A stretch of 64,000 bases of DNA from Thysanoteuthis rhombus (GCA_963457665.1 OY735237.1:7797261-7861260), one strand, 5' to 3'; shown: positions 48,546 through 59,067, counted from the first letter of the stretch. Notes: generated by a model not told the origin, from the letters alone. A program made the numbers and translations.

Positions 48546-49105
48546 TGAAAATATTTAACCAGGGATTCCAAATCAGACGAATATCGACTACATCTTGCCG
48601 ATTTATCAACAATATAAAAGAGAAAAATTTGTTTATTTTGAAAAGACGATTTTAGCAATTTTGGCAGGATAGTCAAAACTATTTAAACTACATAAGGAAA
48701 CTATTTTCAAACAATTTTCATTTTGTTTTTAAATTTAAGATCGATAAACAGAATTCTAACTGAAACTTTTACTTCGAATATATTCTTGGAGTTAGAACTG
48801 AAATTCTGTTAGCAAGAAAAAGTTTGATAAAAGTAAGTGTACATTTTTTATTTATAATATTTCTGCCGAAGATGTCAGAACAAATAATAAATTTAAAAAA
48901 ATTACATTTACTCGTATTAAGCATACATATACTCGTTTAACTTTCTCGACGGTGTACAGTCAAGCCATTCGATAATTTTGACTTCGAATGAATTCGGAAC
49001 ATTTGGACTTTGAATGAATTCAGAACAAGTTAGCCGAAATCAGGGTAAACTTAGCCGATTTTAGCCAATATTTGAAGCAGTTTCAGCCAAAAGAATCAAA
49101 TTTAA
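48546..49105. repeat. ~560 bp present in only one arm of the inverted duplication
   Basis: The flanks align with right-arm sequence around 52520-52545, where nothing equivalent exists. Inside are an imperfect dyad ('acagaattctaactgaaac' and 'gttagaactgaaattctgt', 48749-48809) and two near-repeats of 'ttcgaatgaattcggaac'. This could be an insertion of a small element or a deletion from the other arm. Confidence 0.45.
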
Positions 49106-50162
49106 GTTGGCAACGTTGAATTAAACCTTTTGTTCATCAATACCCCAAAATATTTAAACTCCGTCTTTTGTGTATTCCTCTTGGTTAAGTCTTAGACTTG
49201 ATTAGATCGTTCTGACGATTTTATTGGCAGCATTTCTATTGGAGGATTCTTTTGTTTTGAGACTTAGCGCCCACCGGAAATAGACAGACATTCAAAGCCC
49301 GAAATGGTCGTGCATTTAAATGAATCCTGCTGAATGTCTATGAATTGCTTGAAAAGGAATCGTGAAGGAGACTCCGAATAGATTGACTTTTATAATGAAT
49401 GATTTTTTACTGACGGAGAAAAATACGAGACGTTGAGCTTCTTTTTTTTTCTTTTCTTTGAACAATAGATTTACTTTTCTATTCAAACGGATCGAATCTT
49501 TTGGTTAATGATCAGCAATGAGTTTCTATTTATGATTGGTAAGTTTCTTCGACGAAAGAATCCCATTGAAAAGATTGAAAAATGGATAGATATGGAAAAA
49601 ATACGATAAATGAAATCGTTTAATTGTATTCTAAGTGTTCCTTCGATCCTGGGTTTGAATGCTGTGCTTTCAGAAATAACACAAGGGAAAGATTAGGTAG
49701 TTTAACAAGACTGTATGAAGATAGAAGGCAGAAAGGAAAGTTCGATAGTTTTTAATTTTTCGGTCAATAGACAGCAATACACTTTTTTCTTATGATTAGT
49801 AAATTTCTTTAACGACAAAAGACCATTCACGAAATTCGAAACCTGAATCATATGGAAAGTATGCAATTCTATATGATGGATATTAAACTTGGTACTTAAC
49901 AGCCATTTTATGATTACAATATTGAATCAAAGAGATACCAAGTCGTGCTTTTATAGCCATTACTTAGTTCATGAATATATTTATTTAGAACTTTCTCGTC
50001 AGATACGTTTTATTGAGCAAAAAGTATGCGAAAAAACTTTGTAAAGTTTTTGCAACTGTCAGCCCTTGACATTTCTCAAGTTGACTATCATTATTTTGAA
50101 TACGTCCTCAAATTTTGGGAAGAAATGCTAGGTGATGAAAAAAAATCGTCTATTTCTTGAGG

Positions 50163-50330
50163 CAATAGTTCTCAAACTGTGTACCACGGCCCTGTAGTAT
50201 GCCATGATAATCTTCCAATTGCATTGCATGATTTTTTTTCCAAATGTGCAAACAGTGTTTTCGAAGCTTGAACACATCTAGTACAGGTATTATTTCTGAC
50301 CTGCTATTACGTTCTGGGTGGCTAAAAACT
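50163..50330 (+). mobile_element. hAT-like end inside the left arm
   Basis: 'aatagttctcaaactgtgta' then 'ccacggccctgtagtatgcc' is a mutated form of the CAGTGGTTCTCAAACT...GTGCC start of many hAT transposons. A matching, better preserved end is in the right arm at 51475 on the minus strand. A further similar word, 'agtggttctcaattgtgttgg', lies at 50479. Confidence 0.45.
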
Positions 50331-50334
50331 TACT

Positions 50335-51158
50335 CCTGGCTACACAACTGCTTAGATACGTTTTTCGTGTGCCCCTCTTGTGTTCTCTTGGAACCAGAGA
50401 TGACCCCCGGTTGTAATTAGGGAGGTCACCTGTGTATTGTGTTCTAGTTTCATTAAGTCATGATCTCGTTGCTGTCTAGTGGTTCTCAATTGTGTTGGCC
50501 TTCCTTCCACCGTTAAAAGTGGAAGGACAATCAATTTTAGCTTAGAATTCTTTTATTTCTTGACTCCACACTCTCTTCAAACCCTGAGTGAGAGAGAGAG
50601 ATAGAGAGAGAGAGAGAGACCCATGGTGGGCTGCCCTTAGGCCCCGATGGAGTTCATTTAATGCTATCCCCAACTCATCCAGTTCTGACTGCCACCGTTT
50701 CTATTCTACCTGTAGGCATTCTGCTTACTTGAGCTTTGCCATTCTATTGTTTCTAATTTAACACGCATCATCAATAAATCAAACACAATTTCAACATTAT
50801 GTTATATTGAGTTAAACCTAGATCAAAATATAACATGATCTTTCACACTTGTTCCATCTATCGATGTTAACACAATCAAACCATTTTTAAAGCTTACGAA
50901 TCAATTGAAAATCAAATATATTTTGGTTGTCCTATCTATCCTTCAACTTCCCTGCTCTCACCACAGAGTTACTAATCTAATGGCTTTATCACTAAATTGT
51001 TTGCAATCACAAACTTCTTAGCGATGGATGAAAGGAATGAGGAGTGTTGATTTTCTAATAAACGAGACCCGGAATAAATGACTAAAGTGACTTTGAAGCA
51101 GTGGTTGTAAAATTTTATTGTAAGTCGACGCACAAAGAAACAAAGTTCACTTATGCAG
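50335..51158. other. Spacer of the inverted duplication
   Basis: Contains a (GA)n tract at 50589-50619 and an hAT-like word at 50479. The 60-codon minus-strand frame at 50352-50534 is unrecognised. No homology between the two sides of the spacer is seen. Confidence 0.4.
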
Positions 51159-51159
51159 C

Positions 51160-52645
51160 TCACCAAATACGAAGATGACATGCATTAGACAGAAACATTT
51201 CAGTTGTCAATGAACGAAAGTTACATATCAACATACTCGTATACCTACTAATCGGCCTTTCATCCGTCGCAAAAAGGTTGAGATTTCCCCAAATCTTGTG
51301 GTAAAACCATTTGATTAGTAACTCTGTGATGGGAGCGCCAAAGAGGTAATACCCGTGGGCGATTAGTTCCAGCCGCAAAATACATGTTTGCATATTTGGA
51401 AAAGAATTACAAAGCACATTTGAAAGATAGTCAAAGCACACCTTTCCGCTAAGGCACAGAGTTTGAGAACCACTGTTTACGGGGAAAAAAGAAGATTTAT
51501 TGCCACTAAGCATTTCTACCCAAAATTGAAGGACGTGTTTAAGATATGGATAGTCACCTTGAGATATGTCAAGGGCAGACAATTGCACAAACTTTACCAA
51601 GTTTCCTCACAGACTCTCAGCAAAATAAAATATATCTGGAGGAAAAGATGGAGAAAAATAATGATGAATATAAAGGCCTGACTGGGTATCTTTTTTATTT
51701 TACATTGTAAGCATAAAATGACTGTTAAGTATCAAGTTTCATATCCATTACCCAGACTTACATATTTTTCTATTCACTCAATTTTTTTTTACCCGATGCA
51801 GTTTTCCAGTCTTTTCAATATTTTTCTATCGGTAGAAACATGAGCTTATCTCAAAAAACATTCATGGTTGATTATTGACCAAAAATTTCTAAACCATCTA
51901 ACTTTTTTGTCTGCAATTTCTCTCTTCATATCGTCTTATTAAACTACCTAGACGTTCTGCGCATGTTCCTTCTGGTAGCGTCATGTTCAAACCCAGGAAG
52001 GTAGGAACAATCATGAATGATATAAGATTTCATTCATTTTTTTAAAATCCTTTGCGATGTTCTTATCTTTTCAATACGCTTCTATCATTGAAAGACCTAC
52101 CAGTCATACGTATTACATTCATCTCCGAGCATCGACCAAATTTCGATTAGTTTGAATTGAAAAGTAAAACTATTGTTGGAAAAAAAAAAGAAGCTCAACG
52201 TTTCGTTTTTTTTGTTTGTTTTTTTGTTATGTTTTTTTTTTTTTTGAAAGTAAAATCGTCCATTATGAGAGTCTGTCTATTCGGAGTTTCCTTCACGATT
52301 TCATTTCAGACAATTCATAGCCATTCAGCGCGAATCATTCAAATGTATGGCCATTTTGGGCTTTGTACGTCTGCCTGTTTCCGGTGGGCGCTCAGTCTCA
52401 AGACAAAAGTATTCTCCAATAGAATTGCTTCGAATAAATCAGTTAGGATCATCTAATCAAGCTCAAGACTTAATCAGAAGAGATACACAAAAGAGAAACT
52501 TTGAATGTTGCGAAATATTTATGAAAAGAAGGTCAAATATTTCAGTGTAGACTTATCATTGAATATATTCAGTTAAAGAAGCAATTGCAAAGCCTTGTTC
52601 TGGTTCCTCAGTCATGAATTAAGCAGTAAAATAATTGTTGTCGAT
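51160..52645 (+). repeat. Right arm of the inverted duplication
   Basis: Counterpart of 48455-50330. Its inner part carries a 146-codon minus-strand open frame (51160-51600) with segments such as 'QLSALDISQGDYPYLKHVL'. The left arm encodes the similar 'QLSALDISQVDYHYFEYVL', but with stops soon after. The frame runs straight through an hAT-like end at about 51475, so it is probably not a true protein. No protein family is recognised. Confidence 0.8.
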
Positions 52646-52849
52646 TAACTTGATATTTCCCGCTTCTCTAATAATAGAGAGAATAAATATTCCCCTTACG
52701 CAGACTTCGGTGAGGCTTCTCTACCCGGGTTTCACCAATAACAAGTTTCTCCCCGCTCTTTTCTTTCAGCTAAACTTAGAATTTCTTCGATGCTTGCTAT
52801 ATTTGAGAACTGACAGAGGCGACATCCCAACCTCTGAAGTGGTTGCTCA

Positions 52850-52975
52850 TCCCCCTTGCTATTCTATCCGTAGCGTTGGGAGGATAGATCGTCTCGGTCA
52901 GAGTTCAAACTCATTTGCTAATTCTATTTTCTATGCTGTTAACTGCTTGGCCACTGCTGGCCCCGAAAGAAGAAT
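52850..52975 (-). repeat. tRNA-derived SINE, family S, copy 5
   Basis: On the minus strand, 'agcagtggccaagcagttaa' (A-box-like) is followed by 'tgagtttgaactctgacc' (B-box-like), with the same spacing as copy 4. Confidence 0.45.
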
Positions 52976-53109
52976 GAAATCCAAAATTTTTGGATAGTTC
53001 ATTGGCGGAAAAGAAAGTATGGAGTTGTAAATCTCTGCTCAACTGATGTGATCAAAATATAAAAAATCTAATATCAACCAATATTCATATGGTTCAGAGT
53101 TATATTTAG

Positions 53110-53550
53110 ATTATTTAGTAAAACTGGTCTGGTCAGTCACTTAATAGAATCCGTAAACTGTCTAATAACTTATAACAGCATGCCATGTTGGGGTTGATCA
53201 ATCAAAAAACTGACAAAAGTGGTGATCAATGGATCAATAACTTCTAATCTCTTTTGTTGGGCAGTGATCACTATAAAAGACCGATTTATCAAGAAACTAG
53301 CCTGAATGCTGCAAAAGACAAACCAATCATCGAATTTAGTATAAAATTATATTCTAAATAAAACCCCTCAACTAAAAATTATATTTTGGCAGGAATTCAG
53401 AAAAAAAAACAACAAAAAGAAACGTTTTTCTAGACATACAGTAAATGCTTAAATCTTCATCCCTCTAGCTACATGGGTCGGGCAAGTAAACACAATGAAT
53501 ATTTAGATTGACAGCCAGACAATCAGGAACACTGAAAACATATGTATGCA
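53110..53550 (-). repeat. Unclassified dispersed repeat, family F, copy 7
   Basis: Near full length on the minus strand. 'ggtctggtcagtcactta', 'ggggttgatcaatc', 'gggcagtgatcactataaaag', 'aatttagtataaaattatatt' and 'gacagccagacaatc' follow family order. Confidence 0.55.
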
Positions 53551-53609
53551 GTTTGGGTGAAAGTTTATGGAACGTTTTTTGGTCAGTAAAAGCTTTTTTT
53601 AAAATAACA

Positions 53610-53880
53610 AAAAAGCGCGAGAACAGTCAAATACAAATTAACAGGTTGATTTAGCATGAACTTACATTACAAACTGACCCCTGCCTAGGTTTCCAGATAG
53701 TTTTTCTAGACACGATAAAGAGAAATATTTGAATTTTTAGCTCTCTAGCTTCATCGGTACGACCTATACGCACGATTTATATACATAGCCAGTCGGTCAG
53801 ACTCATTTAAAAACTGGTGAAACCTATCTTGACAGCTTTTTTATGATAGTTCTGGCCAACTGTTCCTAAAAATAAGACAA
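53610..53880 (-). repeat. Family F, copy 8 (partial, tandem with copy 7)
   Basis: Only the 5' half of the family in its own direction. 'ggttgatttagcatgaacttacatt', 'catagccagtcggtcagac' and 'gaaacctatcttgacag' directly follow copy 7 in the same orientation. Confidence 0.55.
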
Positions 53881-54054
53881 AAATATTAAATGTCGACGTT
53901 TCTTTCAAAAAGTCCATTTTATTGGTATTTGTGCGATTCATGATTTTCTCTGAGCGCTTTGATCACTCAATGTGACGGTGAATTTCTATTAACTGTTTTG
54001 AAATATAAAAATTAAACCCGAAAAGAAGAAGGATTTATCTTGGGGAAATTTTTA

Positions 54055-54316
54055 TTACTGACTCTTTTCGTGAGAGTTTACAATTTCCTGCTTTGTTTTC
54101 GCCATCAAAATATAAATTCCAACTAAAATACCAACCAATAAAATCAAAGAGAGTGCAATCAGGAAAACAACCACAGTTTTTCCTGCGTCTTTTCATAAAG
54201 TTGATTATAGTTATTCAATAAGCGTTCTTTAGTCTTGGCACGAAATCAAATGTAAGACTACATTCATCCGACATCCAGACTGGACAAATGAAGAATTCAA
54301 AATTGATATCGAAAAC
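54055..54316 (-). pseudogene. Frame-broken C-terminus of an unidentified membrane protein
   Basis: In three successive reading frames the minus strand gives a coherent protein end. The first piece (54218-54316) has 'CPVWMSDECSLTFDF', Cys- and acid-rich, like an ectodomain. A short middle piece (about 54185-54215) reads 'NNYNQLYEKTQE'. The last piece (54055-54192) has a hydrophobic helix of about 23 residues ('VVVFLIALSLILL', then 'VGILVGIYIL', with a GxxxG pattern). A charged tail 'MAKTKQEIVNSHEKSQ' and two stops follow. The frame changes fall near TTATTGA and in an A-run. An 'aataaa' overlaps the stop. A single-pass type I protein is the simplest reading. The family is not recognised. It may be a pseudogene, or sequencing errors in a last exon. 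Confidence 0.4.
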
Positions 54317-54319
54317 TTA

Positions 54320-54640
54320 AGTATCTGAACTAAACTAAAAACTTATTCTTCTCTGAACTAGACTAAAAACTTTCATTTTACTTGGACTTTGTTGAAGGGA
54401 TTTGTTTTGACATTGATTGTTTTAAAAGGATTAAACTTGGGGGCGGGTGAAATGTATCGGCTAGTCCATTCAACGTCTCTCTTATTACTGATCGCTGAAA
54501 GGATTCCCTTCCAATATTGTTTATGATTGTCATTTCGCCTGATCTTATCTTAAGGAAGGGAAGTTGAGGTGGGTCGAGAGAAGGAACATTAGAGTAGTCC
54601 TAGATAAGTTTTAAAGTTACTTTTTGTTCCTTTCGCATTC
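54320..54640. other. No clear feature
   Basis: The minus strand at 54385-54480 is open in two frames, one with 'FHPPPSLILLKQS'. It might be further upstream coding sequence of the membrane-protein remnant, but nothing joins them. Confidence 0.25.
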
Positions 54641-54644
54641 AATT

Positions 54645-55385
54645 CCTGGCGACATCATGCTCCTTGCCGAGAACCTCTATGTGCTTCAGGTAATATTAGA
54701 CGAACAAAATGAAGAAAGCAAGAAAGTAAGATTCTAATGAACTTCAGGAAAGCCAATGTCATGTACAAAGAATATGCCTTGAATAAAGAAACAGAGATCA
54801 AAATCAAAAACGTAGAACTAAAAAAAAGAGTAGACCATTACATGTACCTGGGAGAACGAATTTCCATTAAATCCTCAAAAGAAGAAGAAATCAAACGAAG
54901 AATCACCCCAGAGCGAAGTAAAGCAAGCTCAACATTCAATAACAGAAAAATCCCATTAGTCCTGAAAAGACGGGTTCACGATCAAATGCGTCCTTCCCGA
55001 TAATCACCTTTAGGCCTGAGGCTTTGGACCAAACCAAAAGATTTGCTCTCGTGCTAAGAACCATGAGACTCGCTCAGGAGAGAATCATGCTCAGTGTTAC
55101 ATACAGAGATCACAAGACTGCACAGTATATTTCTGAAAAGATTTCATAAAATCCATAGAAAAAACTCAAATGGCAATGGGCAGGTCATTTCCCGGGAATG
55201 TCAGACAACCGCTTGACTCCTTGCAACGTGGATACTCAGAAATTATATGCAAAATTTCAGACAGGTTCAGGATATCTAAGCACTTAGACTCACGCAATGG
55301 AGGGATCTGGTGATTCTGGGGGGGAAGGTCTGGATCCGACAGACATTAAAAGGCTGCTGATGGTGATGATTGAAGTCATCACTTA
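54645..55385 (+). pseudogene. RTE-type LINE fragment (copy R10), best preserved
   Basis: Begins just after the catalytic box ('GDIMLLAENLYVLQVIL', where RTEs have DDIVLFAE...ELQ.ML). After a stop it continues in an 88-codon frame (54737-55000) with 'MNFRKANVMYKEY', 'VDHYMYLGERISI', 'EEEIKRRITPERSKASS' and 'IPLVLKRRVHDQM', the thumb-region pattern of the clade. Downstream broken frames give the 'RAQERIMLSVT', 'HKTAQYIS' and 'WQWAGHFPGMSDNR' equivalents. The 3' end 'acattaaaaggctgctgatggtgatgatt' is at 55346-55374. Confidence 0.8.
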
Positions 55386-56098
55386 CCAGTAGTAACAAGT
55401 ATTTATACCTTTCCTTTGTTCCTGGCTACTAAATGTTATTTTCTGATTGATTATGTTTCAAAAGATAGAAAATGGCTATCATTTCCTTCAAACATCACTT
55501 CTGTAGTCTGAACATTGTTATTTTATAATTTATTTCTTTTGCCTCAAACAACTTCCGGAAGTTAATTAGAGGCTTATCCTAAGGCTAAGAGAGTAGGGGT
55601 CTCGGTGAAACCCCCCAAGAGACTCATATCCGCGACATAAGCAATTAGAGAACAGCACATTGTCTAGGAAAAAAATTGTGTTGCACAGTATAATTCGCAA
55701 GACCAACTTGTCAACTAGTACAACATGAGGTGTCATCAACAGAGGCCAGTCAATTTCATGCAGATTCGATCTATATGCGATTTTCAGATGTCGTATTCGC
55801 TCGGAATTCGGTACCATTTGGGAAGGCATCTTCTTGTTGAGACACAAAAATGATGCAAGAGACTTACTGTAGAAATTATTGATAATCAAATAATACTTAT
55901 ATATAATCTTTATTTTTCTAAAAAAAAATTCTCTTCGAATACGGCTTGGCTCGCGTTTTCGAATTGGTTTTGATAAATTGAGGAAAAAATCTTCAAAATA
56001 AATTACAAAATCTTCGTGTGAACAAGTGGAAAGGAAAATTCTTGGCTTATATCTAAGAATCAAGATTATAATCACTCTATATGTGATGCACGTATCTC
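55385..56098. other. AT-rich stretch with an unrecognised 169-codon minus-strand frame
   Basis: The open frame at 55566-56075 (minus) is the longest in the window. Its N-terminal half is Ile/Phe/Lys-rich low complexity. Its C-terminal half ('MPSQMVPNSERIRHLKI') is more protein-like. I recognise no domain, and nothing around it looks like splice or promoter signals. Chance or an old element are both possible. Confidence 0.2.
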
Positions 56099-56099
56099 T

Positions 56100-56102
56100 A
56101 TT

Positions 56103-56134
<32 letters not shown>

Positions 56135-56415
56135 CATGCCTCACTGTCTATATATATATATATCCCTATCTCTCTTTCTCCGTGTCTCTCTTGCTCTCCA
56201 TTTCTCTGCCCATCTCCCTCTAACTCCATGTCTTTTTCTATTTACATATCTTGCTCTCTTTCTCTCTCTCTCTCTCTATATATATATCCCTCTCTCTCTC
56301 TCTCCCCTCCCTGTCTCTCTTTCTCATAGTTTCCATCTACATGTCTAGCTCTCTCTTTACACGTTACCATCAATCTCCATATTTCTCCCTCAACCTACCC
56401 CTTTTTCTCTACATA

Positions 56416-56487
<72 letters not shown>

Positions 56488-56500
56488 CGAGCAATTTTTT
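56100..56500. repeat. Pyrimidine-rich (CT)n/(TA)n block with terminal (TA)n-(TG)n
   Basis: CT-rich sequence (56100-56340) interrupted by TA runs, then TA at 56413-56471 and TG at 56472-56487. It gives long Leu/Ser and Tyr-Ile frames that are not genes. Confidence 0.9.
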
Positions 56501-56820
56501 CACAGATTGGATTATCATCATAGCAGACGAATTGATAATCAAGATGGCGGTTCTCAAAAAGTAGTTGGTTATCAAATAAAACGAAAAAAAAAAAGACAGC
56601 AATTTACAAATTTTTCTATTGTTGACGTAATTCCTTTGTATTTATTCACGACGCAAGCCGTCCTTTTTGCCTCCTCAAAAAGTGAATTATTCCCATTATC
56701 TTTCGTCTCATCATAACAGAAAATAATATTCAGTGCCATATCGTTCATACTTGTTTCATTTTTTTCCTGCAATTTTCAATTGTTTCTTAGTTTGGCTTTC
56801 TGTTACTATCAAGGGTTTTT
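56500..56820. other. AT-rich stretch, nothing recognised
   Basis: No supported feature. Confidence 0.35.
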
Positions 56821-56824
56821 GGTT

Positions 56825-57260
56825 TTAAGAAAATGTCTAACTAAACTGTTAACATAGGTTTCTCAGTTTTTAAGTGAATTTGGCTGATTGACTATCTATA
56901 TATGTGTCGGGCCATCTCGATACGACAAGAGGACTGATGATTCAGACATTCACTCCTTATTACGTTTAGAACGCTCCGTTTTTTAATACCCCCACCAAGT
57001 TTTTAAAATGGTGTTCAATTTGCAATGTAAATTTATGCTAACTGGATTACTAGTTATTGACCGGCATCATCGATGCATATTTCTTCAATTCAGACTTCGT
57101 TTTACTGATCTCCATACAACAAAAGGCAAAAGAATTCATCTTTCCATTGATCCTGCACTTTTCATATCTTTTTAATTGATCACCTTCAACATGGCATGCC
57201 GCCAAAAGATGTTGACTATGTAACAGTTTCCACTGAGTGACTAACTTGACCCGTCTAAAA
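56825..57260 (+). repeat. Unclassified dispersed repeat, family F, copy 9
   Basis: Full-length-looking copy. 'gtctaactaaactgttaacataggttt', 'gtgaatttggctgattgact', 'atttatgctaactggattac', 'ttgatcaccttcaacatggcatgccgccaaaag' and 'ccactgagtgactaacttgac' occur in order. Confidence 0.6.
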
Positions 57261-58655
57261 GTACAATTTGATTCATGAAATATTCATATTTCAATCCTTT
57301 TTTCGAAGCATGACTTTTATAATGTTCTTGGTTCTCCGAGATTTTAATCTCCGACATATATCTTCGAATACCAGGTATGCTGAAATTGCCGTCAATAAGT
57401 GACTGATTGACACATTGAAATTCGGATTATGTATGTTTTTCATCTAAATCAATGTGTTTTCAGTAGCATCTTGATGTCAAACATTGCTATTCAGATGGAA
57501 TAAGTAATATTTTCAATTAATCTATAATGATAAAACAAATAATATCTTATATACATTAAGTAATATTTAGATGAAAACTAATGTTCATTCATTTCCTGAT
57601 AATATTTAATATTTATATATTTAATAAAACAGAGGTTTCAAAGTTGAAGTTTCCTGTTTTCATTTGTTTCGAAATGAGATAAAAATGAAAACAATTGTCA
57701 AATGAGAAAACATTCTTAGCAAACCTATTCTGAACAATCACTATTGCTTTTGCACTGAATTCTGTGAAGGTGTCTCTTCTTTCCTAACACATATCTTTAT
57801 AAAAAGGTATCTTTCTACACTCCTTTGTCTTTTGTGAGTCCTTCCTTGTTTTTTTTATTCCCAATTACGGCAGTTGAATCTTTACATACGCCGTTAAAAA
57901 TCTGTATTGTATTGTAGTTGCGGCGTGTTCTTCAACCGGTCAAAGAATTGATTTATGTCTCAAAGATATTTTTTGGGGGGAAAGTCCACGTTGATGTTTT
58001 TTCCTCTTCTTTTAATTAAGAAGCCGATCCTTTCTTGTCTGGTTTTCGTTTCGAAATTATTGCCGTCTCATCTAGCTGGAATATAACTACGGTCGAAGAA
58101 ATCACTGAATATGGGTGCGTATGCATCAAGATCACTCAGAAATTGGTCATTGTATGCTGTTGATATTTGTCAGATATATCTGACAGAACTAAGGTAGTGC
58201 GATATTGGGTTCGAAGATTTTCGGATCAGATTAGCGGTTCTCGAGAAATCTAATGGAAAAAAAATATGAAAGATTGTAGACTTAGTTTTGATAAACTTTC
58301 TCCTTCAACTTTAGAATTATACAAATCTATAGACAAAATATCTAAATTGACAACACAGAGCAGATGTTATCGGAAACCGTAATTTTATATGACGGACGGA
58401 AAATTGATTTACATAACAATTATGGCAGGCTGCTCCGTACACCATAAAGTTCTAAGTTCAAAAAAAATTTTGAATTGCTACCAACAAGTCAACAGCCATC
58501 AAAAATTTGGTGAACAAACCACAACACGATTCCTTGCCACCTGACACCGGCCTTTACGCGATGCCGTGCTAAGACTGCAACAAATTCTAAATCTCTATGT
58601 CTCTCTTTATGTAAATATACACAGAGACACGTACGCATGCACATCCACACCAACA
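57260..58655. other. AT-rich stretch, nothing recognised
   Basis: No supported feature. Confidence 0.35.
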
Positions 58656-58664
58656 TACGCATAT

Positions 58665-58815
58665 ATATAAGGTCCAGGGTTTGAATCCTGGTGGAATTTA
58701 AATTTCGATGGGATTCAAATTCTAACACGGGGGCGACTTTGGCAAGTGTCCTTACCACAGCCACGGGTTGACCCAGCCCTGTGAAGAAAATTTGGAGAGG
58801 AAACTGATCAGAAAC
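58665..58815 (+). repeat. Octopus-type tRNA-derived SINE
   Basis: A B-box 'gggtttgaatcctgg' (58676) is followed by 'ggcaagtgtccttaccacagcc', 'acgggttgacccagccctgtg' and 'aggaaactgatcagaaaccc'. This order matches, from memory, the common octopus SINE body (…GGGCAAGTGTCTTCTACTATAGCCTCGGGCCGACC…CTTGTGAGTGG…GGAAACTGAAAGAAGCCC). An A-box is not visible, so the head is truncated. An insertion-like stretch sits between the B box and 'ggcgactttggcaagtg'. Confidence 0.55.
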
Positions 58816-58834
58816 CCTCAGATGGACAGTACCT

Positions 58835-58998
58835 GTTGCTGCAATGCTGTGGCTTTGTCACACTTGTGTCACGCTGAGTTCATCGTTGTAGTTGCGTGAA
58901 GGGTACGAGTGACTGTAGTCTAGTCAGCTGCCTTCACTACAATTCAGTGACAGGGCATTACACTTTGTGGAACCCTCATACGTCGGGAGAGTCCATCA
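58835..58998 (-). repeat. Second SINE of cephalopod type, opposite strand
   Basis: On the minus strand 'cgacgtatgagggttccac' is followed by 'actcgtacccttcacg', then 'gaactcagcgtgacacaagtgtgacaaagcc' and 'aggtact'. This parallels a cephalopod tRNA-related SINE I remember (CGACGACGAGGGTTCCAG…CGTGTACCCTTAACG…TCAGCGTGACACAGAGTGTGACAAGGC…). It abuts the preceding SINE in inverted orientation. Confidence 0.5.
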
Positions 58999-59020
58999 TA
59001 TACATATATTTGGTTGCTTA

Positions 59021-59021
<1 letters not shown>

Positions 59022-59067
<46 letters not shown>
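59022..59067. repeat. (AT)n microsatellite
   Basis: Pure AT run beside the SINE pair. Confidence 0.95.

Larger units (their letters stand above)
48455..50330 (-). repeat. Left arm of a large diverged inverted duplication
   Basis: The reverse complement of this arm follows 51160-52645 with the same order of words. Left 'ctgaggaaccagagag' (48481) pairs with right 'ttctggttcctcag' (52599). Left 'gcgcccaccggaaatagacag' (49266) pairs with right 'cctgtttccggtgggcgc' (52374). Left 'ggtacttaacagccattttat' (49890) pairs with right 'ataaaatgactgttaagtatc' (51712). Left 'gccctcttgacatttctcaag'-type sequence (about 50060) pairs with right 'cttgagatatgtcaagggca' (51558). This arm has about 560 bp (48546-49105) missing in the other. 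Confidence 0.8.

Noticed and set aside
48740..48815. Hairpin from 'aacagaattctaactgaaac' and 'gttagaactgaaattctgtt'
   Set aside because: Only about nine outer bases pair properly. The inner parts are similar in wording but not complementary.
51160..51600. 146-codon minus-strand open frame as a protein gene
   Set aside because: It runs through an hAT-like transposon end, and the homologous left arm has stops. No domain is recognised.
55566..56075. 169-codon frame as a supported gene
   Set aside because: No recognised domain, half low-complexity, and no splice or promoter context. Kept only as a low-confidence note.
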